Source of the DNA: Gloeocapsopsis crepidinum LEGE 06123
GTDB taxonomy: Bacteria; Cyanobacteriota; Cyanobacteriia; Cyanobacteriales; Chroococcidiopsidaceae
Length of the DNA stretch: 64,000 nt
Assembly (NCBI RefSeq): GCF_015207655.1
Contig: NZ_JADEWN010000008.1
Location: 61,171 to 125,170 of the forward strand
Direction of reading: 5' to 3'
Shown: piece by piece, positions 1 through 9,576 of the stretch
Layout: each line of letters begins with the position of its first letter
How positions within the stretch are numbered: position 1 is the stretch's first letter
The notes under the pieces: generated by a model
The model's database searches: none
What the model was told of the DNA's origin: nothing
What the model saw: only the letters and a program-made list of their open reading frames with translations
Program-made: the position numbers and the translations under genes

Positions 1-1
1 A

Positions 2-3000
2 GGAATGCTGGCGAACGTTGTCAGCGGACGAATTGCCAATCGCCTTGATTTTGGTGGAACCAACTGTGTTGTCGATGCAGCTTGTGCAAGTTCCCTAGGT
101 GCGTTGCGCATGGCAATGAGTGAGTTACTCGAACATCGCTGCGACATGATGCTGACGGGCGGCGTAGATACCGATAACTCAATTGTCGCGTATATGTGCT
201 TTAGTAAAACTCCCGCAGTATCTCCTAGCGAAAACGTCAAACCTTTCGATGCAGAATCGGATGGCATGATGTTAGGCGAAGGTGTTGGGATGATCGTCCT
301 TAAGCGCCTTGCTGATGCTGAACGTGACGGCGACAAAATTTATGCTGTGATTAAAGGCATTGGCACTTCCAGCGATGGCAAATATAAAAGTATCTATGCG
401 CCACGCCCTGAAGGACAAGTCCGCGCCTTGCGCCGCGCGTACGAAGATGCTGGCTGTTCTCCTGCAAGTGTTGGCTTGATCGAAGCCCACGGTACAGGAA
501 CTATGGCAGGAGATCCGACTGAGTTTAGTGCCTTAAAAGCCTTTTTTGAGGAAACGGACATTGGTAAGCAAAAAATTGCTCTTGGTAGCGTCAAATCACA
601 AATTGGACACACCAAAGCCGCAGCAGGCGCAGCAAGTTTAATTAAAACTGCTTTAGCACTGCATCATAAAGTTTTACCTCCGACAATCAACGTGACTAAA
701 CCGAATCCAAAATTAAAAATTGAAGATTCACCCTTTTATCTCAATACCGAAACTCGCCCTTGGTTCCAAGGAGATACACCGCGACGGGCTGGAGTGAGTT
801 CATTTGGATTTGGTGGCACAAATTATCACGTTGTTTTAGAAGAATATACCAAAGAACACAATAGTTATCCTTACCGCATCCATCAAACGCCCCAGATTGT
901 GTTGCTATCAGCAGCAATGCCAGAACAATTACAGCACAAGTGTGCAGATTTACTGGCAAAATTGCAAGGTGAAGCTTCAGAAAAACATTTTACCCAAGTT
1001 GTTGCAGCATCACGAACACTAGAAATTCCAGTCACAGATGCGCGTCTTGGTTTTGTTGCTAATTCGGTTACAGAAGCGATCGCCTTATTGCAAGTTAGTG
1101 TTGAGCAACTCAAAAAACATTCAACTGATTGGGAACACCCCCAAGGCATTTATTACAGACGTAGCGGAATTGATTCTACAGGTAAAGTCGTCGCCTTATT
1201 TTCTGGACAAGGTTCGCAATACCTTGAGATGGGTAAGGAATTAGCACTAAATTTTCCTTGCTTGCGCCAGGTATATCAGCAGATGGATAATCTGTTAAGC
1301 AAAGATGGGTTGCAACCGATTTCTGATGTTGTCTTTCCGCCGCCAGTATTTGATAATGCCCAACGCCAAAAGCAGCAGGAGGCATTGCAGCGCACAGAAT
1401 ATGCTCAGCCGGCAATTGGAGTCTTTAGTGCAGGATTATATAAAATATTACAACAAGCTGGATTTAAACCTGATTTCGTTGCTGGACATAGTTTTGGTGA
1501 ATTAACTGCACTGTGGGCAGCAGAAGTATTAAGTGATGAAGATTACTTGGCGCTTGTCAAAGCAAGAGGGCAGGCGATGGCGACTCCCAAAGAACCAAAC
1601 GTTGATGCTGGGGCGATGCTTGCAGTCAAGGGAGATGTCACTCAAGCAACGACATTAATTAAACAGTTTCCCTTAGTTACGATCGCTAACTTCAACTCAA
1701 CCAAGCAAATCGTTTTAGCAGGAACTAAGCCAGAAATTACCCAAGTACAACAGGCTTTAAATGGACAAGGCTTCTCGACAGTTATCCTACCCGTTGCCGC
1801 AGCCTTTCATACTCCATTAGTCGGTTACGCCCAAAAACCTTTTGCCCACGCAATTGAAGCAACGCGCTTTCAAGAACCAAAAACTTCGGTTTACTCGAAT
1901 GTGACTGGCAAAGCGTATCCCAAAGAACCCCAGGCAATTCAAAAAATTCTCAAAGAACACTTACTCAATTCGGTGTTGTTTAAGGATCAGATCGAGAATA
2001 TCTATGCAAGTGGTGGTTATTTCTTTGTTGAATTTGGACCAAGAAATATTCTGGCTAATTTAGTCAAAGATACACTTGGCGATCGCCCCCACTTAGCTGT
2101 TGCCGTCAATGCGCACAAACAACAAAATAGCGATCGCACTCTGCGATCGGCAGTTGTACAATTGCGTGTTGCAGGATTGTCTCTGGGAGACATCGATCCT
2201 TATCAACTAGAATCGAAAATACCCCAAGTTCAAGGAAATAAAGCACTCAATGTCCGCTTGAATAGCGCCAACTACATCTCGGAAAAAACACAAACCGCAT
2301 TCGCGCAAGCTTTAGCAGAGACACACGTTATTTCAAGTGCAATCTCCACCACAACTACACCTGCGCCAACATCAGCAACAAACGGACATCATTCCCAACC
2401 AATATCCGCTGCTAGTCCTGAACCAAAGACTGTTGTTGCAACACAGCCATCGCTACCACAACCAGTAGCAGTGGATTACCAAAAAATGTTGGACAGTATT
2501 GAGTCCACTCTGACACAGTTTAACGATCATCACGGTGACATCTTACAAGTCCACGAACAATCGCTGAAACATCAAACTGAATACGCCCAAACCTTCTATC
2601 AACTCACCCAGCAGCAATCATTACTTACCAACCAAAATGCGGCAACTAGAGATAGCTTGGAACGCAGCATGATGCGGTTTCACGATCATCAAGCGGAAAC
2701 TCTACGCATTCACGAACAATATCTGCAACAGCAGATGGAACATACACACAACTTCTTTGAACTGATCGAACAAAAATATGAATCCGTTATTGAAGGAGGC
2801 GTAACAAAAGAAGCATTGAGTCCAACGCCTGTCAGCAACGGTAACGGACATCAAGCTAATGGTAATGGTACTACATTAGTTGAAATCGCGTCTGTACCTC
2901 AAACCCAGGAAGAACCACAAATTCCTGAAACCGCATCTGTCATCGTACCGCCTGTTGAACCTGCACCTGAAACGTCAATTGATGTTACTGAGTTAAGTCA

Positions 3001-4354
3001 AACACTGTTGAATGTGGTGAGTGACAAGACGGGGTATCCCGTCGAAATGCTGGAGTTAGAAATGGATATGGAAGCAGATTTAGGCATTGATTCGATTAAG
3101 CGCGTAGAAATATTAGGCGCACTGCTGGAACTCAATCCAGGCTTACCTCAACCGAATCCTGAAGAACTAGCCGAACTGCGTACCCTCGGTCAAATTGCCG
3201 AGTATATGAGTAGTATTGCCACAACACTTCCAGTGAAAGCTGCAACAGTAGAGGAAGTAAGTCATAATGCCTCTGCTACACCAGTAACACCGATTCCTGA
3301 AAGCCCTCCAACAGAAAAAGCTTCAGTACCCGAAACGTCAATTGATGCTGCTGATTTAAGTCAAACACTGCTGAATGTGGTGAGTGATAAGACGGGGTAT
3401 CCAGTCGAAATGCTGGAGTTAGAAATGGATATGGAAGCAGATTTAGGCATTGATTCGATTAAGCGCGTGGAAATATTAGGCGCACTGCTGGAACTCAATC
3501 CAGGCTTACCCCAACCAAATCCTGAAGAACTAGCCGAACTGCGTACCCTCGGTCAAATTGCCGAGTATATGAGTAGTATTGCAGGGAATTTAACAGAAGA
3601 GGAGATACTGCCAAAAAAGCAGGATAGCGGGGAACCAGAGACAAACCACAGTATTATCCGCAGTGTGGTGAAATTAAAAGTTCTACCGCCTCCCGATCGC
3701 TTGGAATGCAATTTACCCCAGCAGCACGTATGCTTAATTACTGATGATGGTTCAGCGCTAACGACACAATTAGCCCAAGCTTTGACTGCAAAAGGGGAAA
3801 AAGTTGTCGTTTTAAGTTTTCCTGAATCCGTAATTGCCCAAAGAGCAAATGTAGATGATACTATTGGGCGCATTGTCTTAGAGGACTTGACAGAAACTCG
3901 TCTGCAACAACTCAAAGAATTACAATACGGTTCGATTGGCACTTTTATTCACCTCCACCCTGCTATTGATAACAGCGAGGAGATTGCTTATCTTAACTCG
4001 GAAGCCTTACTCAAACACATTTTCCTAATTGCCAAACATCTCAAAGAACCACTCAATCAAGCTGCAAGTCAAGGACGCAGTTGTTTTGTCACCGTAACTC
4101 ATCTTGACGGCGAATTGGGGATTGGACAAAAAACAAACTACAGTGCGATCGCTGGTGGCTTGTTTGGACTTACAAAAACACTCAATCAAGAATGGGAATC
4201 GGTATTCTGTCGCGCAATTGACATTAGTACTGACATTGATGCCCAACAAGCTGTCAAACATATCCTCGCAGAAATTCAAGATCCTAATCGTTTAATCAGT
4301 GAAGTAGGCTACGGCGCTAAAGGGAGAGTCACACTAGAGAGTTATGAGTGTTGA
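2..4354 (+). CDS. hglE: HglE-type polyketide synthase, KS-AT-ACP-ACP-(KR half), 5' end outside window
   Basis: Iterative type I synthase of the heterocyst-glycolipid/PUFA (PfaA) family, which elongates a long acyl chain on its ACPs. The frame is open at the left edge, so the N-terminal part of the KS is missing. Counting from the ATG at 5: KS with Cys27 (DAACASSL), His162 (EAHGTGT) and His202 (IGHTK); AT about 390-735 with Ser496 in GHSFGE; a Gln/His-rich helical stretch about 820-930 containing two related helices; two nearly identical ACPs (about 989-1072 and 1110-1193) with phosphopantetheine serines near 1030 and 1151 in GIDSIKR; then about 1210-1440 matching the structural half of a PfaA-type KR (LFGLTKTLNQEW). 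The catalytic half of the KR is in the next gene. A heptamer repeat begins at the stop codon. The HglE assignment rests on domain order and the E-D-C gene order. Confidence 0.85.
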   Translation, partial: GMLANVVSGRIANRLDFGGTNCVVDAACASSLGALRMAMSELLEHRCDMMLTGGVDTDNSIVAYMCFSKTPAVSPSENVKPFDAESDGMMLGEGVGMIVLKRLADAERDGDKIYAVIKGIGTSSDGKYKSIYAPRPEGQVRALRRAYEDAGCSPASVGLIEAHGTGTMAGDPTEFSALKAFFEETDIGKQKIALGSVKSQIGHTKAAAGAASLIKTALALHHKVLPPTINVTKPNPKLKIEDSPFYLNTETRPWFQGDTPRRAGVSSFGFGGTNYHVVLEEYTKEHNSYPYRIHQTPQIVLLSAAMPEQLQHKCADLLAKLQGEASEKHFTQVVAASRTLEIPVTDARLGFVANSVTEAIALLQVSVEQLKKHSTDWEHPQGIYYRRSGIDSTGKVVALFSGQGSQYLEMGKELALNFPCLRQVYQQMDNLLSKDGLQPISDVVFPPPVFDNAQRQKQQEALQRTEYAQPAIGVFSAGLYKILQQAGFKPDFVAGHSFGELTALWAAEVLSDEDYLALVKARGQAMATPKEPNVDAGAMLAVKGDVTQATTLIKQFPLVTIANFNSTKQIVLAGTKPEITQVQQALNGQGFSTVILPVAAAFHTPLVGYAQKPFAHAIEATRFQEPKTSVYSNVTGKAYPKEPQAIQKILKEHLLNSVLFKDQIENIYASGGYFFVEFGPRNILANLVKDTLGDRPHLAVAVNAHKQQNSDRTLRSAVVQLRVAGLSLGDIDPYQLESKIPQVQGNKALNVRLNSANYISEKTQTAFAQALAETHVISSAISTTTTPAPTSATNGHHSQPISAASPEPKTVVATQPSLPQPVAVDYQKMLDSIESTLTQFNDHHGDILQVHEQSLKHQTEYAQTFYQLTQQQSLLTNQNAATRDSLERSMMRFHDHQAETLRIHEQYLQQQMEHTHNFFELIEQKYESVIEGGVTKEALSPTPVSNGNGHQANGNGTTLVEIASVPQTQEEPQIPETASVIVPPVEPAPETSIDVTELSQTLLNVVSDKTGYPVEMLELEMDMEADLGIDSIKRVEILGALLELNPGLPQPNPEELAELRTLGQIAEYMSSIATTLPVKAATVEEVSHNASATPVTPIPESPPTEKASVPETSIDAADLSQTLLNVVSDKTGYPVEMLELEMDMEADLGIDSIKRVEILGALLELNPGLPQPNPEELAELRTLGQIAEYMSSIAGNLTEEEILPKKQDSGEPETNHSIIRSVVKLKVLPPPDRLECNLPQQHVCLITDDGSALTTQLAQALTAKGEKVVVLSFPESVIAQRANVDDTIGRIVLEDLTETRLQQLKELQYGSIGTFIHLHPAIDNSEEIAYLNSEALLKHIFLIAKHLKEPLNQAASQGRSCFVTVTHLDGELGIGQKTNYSAIAGGLFGLTKTLNQEWESVFCRAIDISTDIDAQQAVKHILAEIQDPNRLISEVGYGAKGRVTLESYEC
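2969..3583 (+). repeat. Tandem near-identical ACP repeats inside hglE
   Basis: Two 252-base units, 2969-3220 and 3332-3583, repeat with a period of 363 bases. They differ at about a dozen positions, and the encoded ACPs differ at only three residues near the start. The linker between them (Pro/Thr/Ala-rich) is not repeated. Mostly synonymous differences suggest recent duplication or gene conversion. Confidence 0.9.
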
Positions 4355-4437
4355 GTGTTGAGTTTAAGAGAGTAGTGAAGTGTTGAGTTAAGAAAATTCT
4401 TTTAATTCAAAACTCAAAACTCAAAACTAATCACTTA
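4336..4437. repeat. Heptamer-based dispersed repeat (STRR-like), copy A
   Basis: The left part iterates units like GTGTTGA and GTTTAAG. The right part iterates AACTCAA, which is close to the reverse complement of the left part, so the element could form an imperfect hairpin. It starts at the end of hglE and fills the spacer before the hglD-like gene. Related copies lie near 19.4, 25.6, 36.8, 38.4 and 59.6 kb. Heptanucleotide short tandemly repeated repetitive sequences (STRR) are known from filamentous cyanobacteria; membership is inferred. Confidence 0.75.
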
Positions 4438-4458
4438 TCAAACTGGGAATAAACAACT

Positions 4459-6153
4459 ATGAAAAGCCAGGTTGACTCAAATTCTGTATTTCTTGTCAGC
4501 GGTGGTGCTAAGGGAATAACTGCACAGTGCGTGATTGAATTAGCTAAAGAGAAGCAATGCAAATTTATTCTTTTAGGGCGTTCTTCTCCTTCACCAGAAC
4601 CTGTTTGGGCGATGGGATGCAATGATGAAGCTGTGCTTAAAAAGCGAATTATGGAGTATTTGGTTGCTAGTGGAGAAAAACCAACTCCAGTCATGGTGCA
4701 GAAACAATACAAGGCGATCGCATCTTCCCGCGAAATTCAAGCAACTCTCAATGCAATTGAACAAGCTGGTAGCAAAGCAGAGTATTTCAGTGTTGATGTC
4801 ACTGATACAGAGGCTTTACAAGCCATTGCCGATCGCTTAACAGCAGTCACCGGAATTATTCATGGTGCAGGTAATTTAGCTGATAAGCGCATTGAGAAAA
4901 AGACTTCTGAAGATTTTGACACTGTTTACGCTGCCAAAGTGACAGGCTTAGCAAATTTGTTGCGTTATATTCCTGCAAGTCAGTTACAACAACTGGTTTT
5001 GTTTTCTTCTGTTGCTGGATTTTACGGTAATGTTGGACAAGCTGATTATGCGATCGCCAACGAAATTCTCAATAAATTAGCCCATCTCGTGAAATATCAT
5101 CACCCTGATTGTCATGTTGTTGCCATCAATTGGGGACCTTGGGATAGTGGGATGGTGAGTCCTGAATTGAAAAAAGCATTTGCCGAACGAAATATCGAGA
5201 CGATTCCGATTCAAGTTGGTGCCAAAATGCTTGTAGAAGAACTTGAATCAACTCATCAAGAAACTCAAGTTATTGTTGGTAGTCCTCTTGTCTTTTCTGA
5301 AAGCTTCAGTTCGCAACTTCAAACTTTTCGCATTCAGCGCCATCTAACTGTAGATGCTAATCCATTTTTGCAAGATCATGTTATTGCAAATCGCCCAGTT
5401 CTTCCGGCAACTTGTGCAATAGCTTGGATTGCAAATACTTGCGAACAACTCTATCCTGGTTATCAGTTTTCTAACTGCCGAAATTATAAAGTTTTGAAAG
5501 GAATTATTTTTGAACCTACTACTCCTATTGAATACACTTTAGAATTACAAGAAACTAATAAAAACAACATAGGAGTTGAGTTTGATGCTAAAATTTGGAG
5601 TAAGAATTTAGAAGGGAAAACTCGCTATCATTTCAGCACACAGTTAACTCTAAAACGCCAAATACCTTCAAGTCCTGATTACGCTTCTATTAAACTAAAT
5701 CTAGATCAAAGTTATTCTAATCAACTGTCTTTCTATCAAGATGGTACGGCAAGCTTATTTCATGGAATGAGTTTTCAAGGAGTTAAGCAAGTCCTCAACA
5801 TTACTCCAGAAAAAGTCACAATTGAATGTTTACTTCCCAGCCTTAATGAACAACAACAAGGACAATTTCCAGTACAAACATTTAATCCATATATTGTAGA
5901 TGTACAAATTCATTCATTATGGATTTGGTCACAATATTTTCATCAGCAAGGTTGTTTACCTTCAGCAATTAATCTTTACGAGCAATTTATACCAGTTTCT
6001 TTTGATGAAACGTTTTATGTTTCTTGTGAAGTCAAATCTAAAACTGATAGTGCAGTAATAGCTGAAGTTATTACTCACAATAGTAAAGGAAAGGTATATT
6101 CACGAATGACTGAAGCAAAGGGAACTTTATTACCTACAAATAAAAATAACTAA
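4459..6153 (+). CDS. hglD: HglD-like ketoreductase-dehydratase protein
   Basis: Carries the beta-carbon processing domains that complete the HglE module. Residues about 10-270 form the catalytic KR Rossmann fold: nucleotide loop SGGAKGIT, central motif HGAGNLADK, catalytic region FSSVAGFYGNVGQADYAIAN with Ser and Tyr in place. Residues about 295-560 look like a double-hotdog dehydratase: HVIANRPVLP fits HxxxGxxxxP except that Gly is Asn, and the second half has DVQIHS, fitting the DxxxH/Q motif. The structural half of the KR is in the preceding protein, so the two polypeptides probably associate. Length (564 aa) and position (between E and C) suit HglD. It is in a different frame from hglE, about 100 bases after its stop. 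If intact homologues are one protein, this is instead a gene split by the repeat. Confidence 0.75.
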   Translation: MKSQVDSNSVFLVSGGAKGITAQCVIELAKEKQCKFILLGRSSPSPEPVWAMGCNDEAVLKKRIMEYLVASGEKPTPVMVQKQYKAIASSREIQATLNAIEQAGSKAEYFSVDVTDTEALQAIADRLTAVTGIIHGAGNLADKRIEKKTSEDFDTVYAAKVTGLANLLRYIPASQLQQLVLFSSVAGFYGNVGQADYAIANEILNKLAHLVKYHHPDCHVVAINWGPWDSGMVSPELKKAFAERNIETIPIQVGAKMLVEELESTHQETQVIVGSPLVFSESFSSQLQTFRIQRHLTVDANPFLQDHVIANRPVLPATCAIAWIANTCEQLYPGYQFSNCRNYKVLKGIIFEPTTPIEYTLELQETNKNNIGVEFDAKIWSKNLEGKTRYHFSTQLTLKRQIPSSPDYASIKLNLDQSYSNQLSFYQDGTASLFHGMSFQGVKQVLNITPEKVTIECLLPSLNEQQQGQFPVQTFNPYIVDVQIHSLWIWSQYFHQQGCLPSAINLYEQFIPVSFDETFYVSCEVKSKTDSAVIAEVITHNSKGKVYSRMTEAKGTLLPTNKNN

Positions 6154-6208
6154 ACGAACCTGATTAGGTATAGAGAAAACAGAGAAATACTCTGAGGAGT
6201 AGAGGTAT

Positions 6209-9200
6209 ATGAAGTTGACGCAAAAACAAGCTCCCAAGATAGCTATTACTGGGATGAGTTTGATTGCAGGTTCTTGCCTAGATTTAGATAGTTTTGAACG
6301 AACTATTTATGAAGGGAACCAAAATTTTATTGAGTTACCTCAAAATCGTTGGCAAGGTAAAGTAGACTTTCTCCAAGAGTATCAAAATCATAACAAGCAA
6401 GCATCTGTAGGAGGTTATCTTCCAGAATCTGTCATAGATTTTCAGCAAAATCAGCAGCTATCGGATGAGATAGAAGAATTGAGTCCACAAGAACTATTGA
6501 TGCTCAAAGTAGCAGATAGTGCATTGAAAGATGCTGCAATTAAGGAGGGGGCAAAAGTAGCAGTAATTATTGCTACAGCAACTCAAATTTCACTACAAAA
6601 ACTCTATAGTAAACAGCAGTTTTCTCGACAACTACAAACAATTTTTACTGGAAAAAGTACAACTAGCGATCTTGAATCATTTGAGCGTCATAGTAGCTAT
6701 AACTTACAAAGTGAATATCGTAGCCCAATAGAAAACACGATCGCCAGCCGAATTTCTGCTTTGTGGCAATTTGAAGCACCAGCATTTACACTGACAGCTG
6801 AAGAAAATTCCGCATTTAAAGCACTAGAAGTTGCTCAAAATTTACTGTTACTTGGGGAAGTTGATGCGGTTGTTGTTGGTGCAGTAGACTTAGCTGGTAG
6901 TAGTGAAAGTGTGTTATTACGCAATCAGTTAGTCAAGATTAATACAGGTGCGAAAACTTTAAGTTATGACAAGAATGCCAATGGTTGGATCGTTGGCGAA
7001 GGTTCAGGGGCAGTTGTTTTAAAATTACATGATGCAATTGAACAAGGCGATCGCATCTACGCCATCATTGATACCATCAGCTTACTACCACAAACTTCAT
7101 CGTGCGACTCTGCCGCAGTTACACAAGTTTGTCAACGCGCTTTTCAAATTGCAGATATTGAACCCAAAGACATTGGCTATCTTGAAGTTCATGGCAGTGG
7201 AGTAGAGGTAGAAGATACCGCAGAAATTGCAGGTTTGCTAACAGCGTATCAAACCATACCTAAACTAAATTGCGCAATCGGTAGTGTGAAATCTAATGTT
7301 GGACACACCTATGCAGCATCTGAAATTATTAGTTTAATTAAAACTGCACTTTGTCTCTACTACCGTTATATTCCTGCCACACCGCAGTGGAGTAGTCCTA
7401 AAAACCCCGAATGGCAAGATATATTTTATGTTGCAACAGAATCTCGACCTTGGTTTAGCGCCTCAGAAAAGCCAAGACGTGCTGCAATTAATAGTATTTC
7501 CCTAGATGGTAGCTACGCTCATATCATTTTATCAGAAGAAACAAGCAAAACTAATCTGACTCGCTTCTACGCAGACGGGAATAGATATTTAACTCAAATG
7601 CCATTTTATCTATTTGCGATCGCCGCTGACAATCGTAGCGATTTAATGGCTCAGTTACATAGTCTAGAGCAAAATATTGAGAGTTGTACCTCTTTAACGG
7701 CTGCTGCAAGTCAAACTTTTAGCACTTTTCAAAAGCAATCGAATGCGACTTATGCTCTAGCAATTCTGGGACGTAACAAAAATGACTTATTACGAGAAAT
7801 TCAACGTGCATTAACAGGAATAGAACGTGCTTTTGAGCAAGGAGTGAATTGGCAATCTCCTGTAGGTAGTTATTTTACAGCCAATCCTTTAGGAAAAAAA
7901 GGCGCGATCGCCTATGTTTATCCTGCTGCATATAACTCCTATGTTGGTATTAGCAGAAACCTGTTTCGCTTATTTCCTCAAATTTACGACGATGCTGTTA
8001 TTAAAAATGCTTACAGCCGTGTTGCCAATATTGAAAAACTATTATATCCCCGCAGTTTATGTAAGTTATCCAAAAGACAAATAGAAGATATTGAACAGCA
8101 ATTGCTTAATAACCCCATTGCAATGCTGGAATCAGAAATGGGATATGCAGGGCTGATGACGACAATCTTTAAGAATTACTTTCAAATCAAGCCGCAATAC
8201 AGCTTTGGCTACAGTCTAGGCGAAACTAGCATGATGTTTTCTCAAGGCGTCTGGACTGATTTTCAAAAATGTAGTAATGCTTTGAATTCTTCCTCTTTGT
8301 TTAGTAGTCGTCTTGCTGGATCTAAAAATGCGGTTCGTGAATTTTGGGGATTACCAACGGTAAAAAAACAAGACGCTGATTTCTGGAGTACATATGTTTT
8401 AATGACTCCTGTTGCTGATGTTCAAGAAGTTATTAAAAAAGAAGAGCGAGTTTATTTAACTCAAATTAGTACTCCCAAAGAATGTATTATTGCTGGAGAA
8501 ACAAAAGCTTGTTTGCAAGTAATTGAAAAATTGAAGTGCGACGCCTTTCGCGCTCCATTTAATCACGTCATTCACTGTGAGGCAATGCGATCGGAATATC
8601 CAGAACTTGTAAGAATTAAAACTTTGCCAGTTCAAAATATTCCAGAAACTCTCTTCTACTCGTCTGCTAAATATGCACCAATTCCTCTTGACAGCGAATC
8701 TATTGCCCACCATATTGCCAAATGTTTGTGCCAACAAGTTGATTTTCCACGATTAGTTAATCGCGTTTATGCAGATAACGTCAAAATATTTATTGAAGTA
8801 GGTGCAGGAAGTAATTGTTCGCGCTGGATTGGCGAAATACTCAAAGATCAAGAACACCTCACAGTATCAGTTAACCGCAGAGGCGTAGACGATCATGCTG
8901 CGATTCTTAAAGCACTTGCTAAGCTTCTTAGCCATCGAGTCTCGTTAGATTTGTCGCCACTATACGCGCGATCGCCAAATGATTTAAGTAGCAATCAATT
9001 GTTGAAATTAGCTACTTCGGCAACACAACAAAATTCATTAAACTCATCTACAAGTGTTCCTTTTTTACCTCTGAATGAAGACGATCAAAGTCAAGTTGAG
9101 TTACATACCTTAGATACTTCAGTTAATCAAAATATCAAATCAGAGCCGCCGAATATGCAAGTATTACAGCAATACCCAAGTACTATTTCAGTAGAAAAAG

Positions 9201-9517
9201 CTCCTAATCAGATTGCAGACAACAAGGCTATTGAACAACTAATTAATAATCATAAAGATACGCCAATACCATCGGCAAAACAAACAGTTACACATGAACT
9301 CACTTCTCCACTTTATCAAAACGATAGCTATTTAAAATTAAGAGAAAATAATCACCATGCGACTCAAGTTCATACGCAATTTTTACAGTCGCGCCAAAAG
9401 GCTTTGCTACAGATGAGTAGACTAATTCAGTTACAAATAACCTACTCGCAATTAGCAACTCAAAATGCAAATTCAAGTACTCCAGCTAATAAACCAGTTA
9501 GTCTATCTGTTTCTTAA
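6209..9517 (+). CDS. hglC: HglC/PfaB-like protein: Cys-less ketosynthase (CLF-like) plus acyltransferase
   Basis: 1102 residues. The N-terminal 450 are a ketosynthase fold in which the active-site cysteine motif is replaced (TAEENSAFKAL, about residue 196), although the histidine motifs EVHGSG (about 328) and VGHTYAASE (about 365) remain. This suits a chain-length-factor-like or structural KS, not a condensing enzyme. Residues about 560-900 are an AT with nucleophile motif GYSLGE (Ser about 669). The C-terminal 200 residues are low complexity and end in a helix (about 1040-1085, VHTQFLQSRQ) resembling the post-AT helices of HglE. The preceding start region has a good purine-rich site (GAGGAGTAGAGG). 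PfaB family proteins share this layout. It probably supplies acyl loading or chain-length control to HglE/HglD. Confidence 0.8.
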   Translation: MKLTQKQAPKIAITGMSLIAGSCLDLDSFERTIYEGNQNFIELPQNRWQGKVDFLQEYQNHNKQASVGGYLPESVIDFQQNQQLSDEIEELSPQELLMLKVADSALKDAAIKEGAKVAVIIATATQISLQKLYSKQQFSRQLQTIFTGKSTTSDLESFERHSSYNLQSEYRSPIENTIASRISALWQFEAPAFTLTAEENSAFKALEVAQNLLLLGEVDAVVVGAVDLAGSSESVLLRNQLVKINTGAKTLSYDKNANGWIVGEGSGAVVLKLHDAIEQGDRIYAIIDTISLLPQTSSCDSAAVTQVCQRAFQIADIEPKDIGYLEVHGSGVEVEDTAEIAGLLTAYQTIPKLNCAIGSVKSNVGHTYAASEIISLIKTALCLYYRYIPATPQWSSPKNPEWQDIFYVATESRPWFSASEKPRRAAINSISLDGSYAHIILSEETSKTNLTRFYADGNRYLTQMPFYLFAIAADNRSDLMAQLHSLEQNIESCTSLTAAASQTFSTFQKQSNATYALAILGRNKNDLLREIQRALTGIERAFEQGVNWQSPVGSYFTANPLGKKGAIAYVYPAAYNSYVGISRNLFRLFPQIYDDAVIKNAYSRVANIEKLLYPRSLCKLSKRQIEDIEQQLLNNPIAMLESEMGYAGLMTTIFKNYFQIKPQYSFGYSLGETSMMFSQGVWTDFQKCSNALNSSSLFSSRLAGSKNAVREFWGLPTVKKQDADFWSTYVLMTPVADVQEVIKKEERVYLTQISTPKECIIAGETKACLQVIEKLKCDAFRAPFNHVIHCEAMRSEYPELVRIKTLPVQNIPETLFYSSAKYAPIPLDSESIAHHIAKCLCQQVDFPRLVNRVYADNVKIFIEVGAGSNCSRWIGEILKDQEHLTVSVNRRGVDDHAAILKALAKLLSHRVSLDLSPLYARSPNDLSSNQLLKLATSATQQNSLNSSTSVPFLPLNEDDQSQVELHTLDTSVNQNIKSEPPNMQVLQQYPSTISVEKAPNQIADNKAIEQLINNHKDTPIPSAKQTVTHELTSPLYQNDSYLKLRENNHHATQVHTQFLQSRQKALLQMSRLIQLQITYSQLATQNANSSTPANKPVSLSVS

Positions 9518-9576
9518 TTGTTAGTTTGCGGATGAGTGACTAACAGGTATTGATTATCTTGAGAGGGTTAACAGAC

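Noticed and set aside
4355..4458. Sequencing error splitting one HglE-HglD protein
   Set aside because: The spacer is about 100 bases of repeat-type DNA with several stops, not a single-base frameshift.
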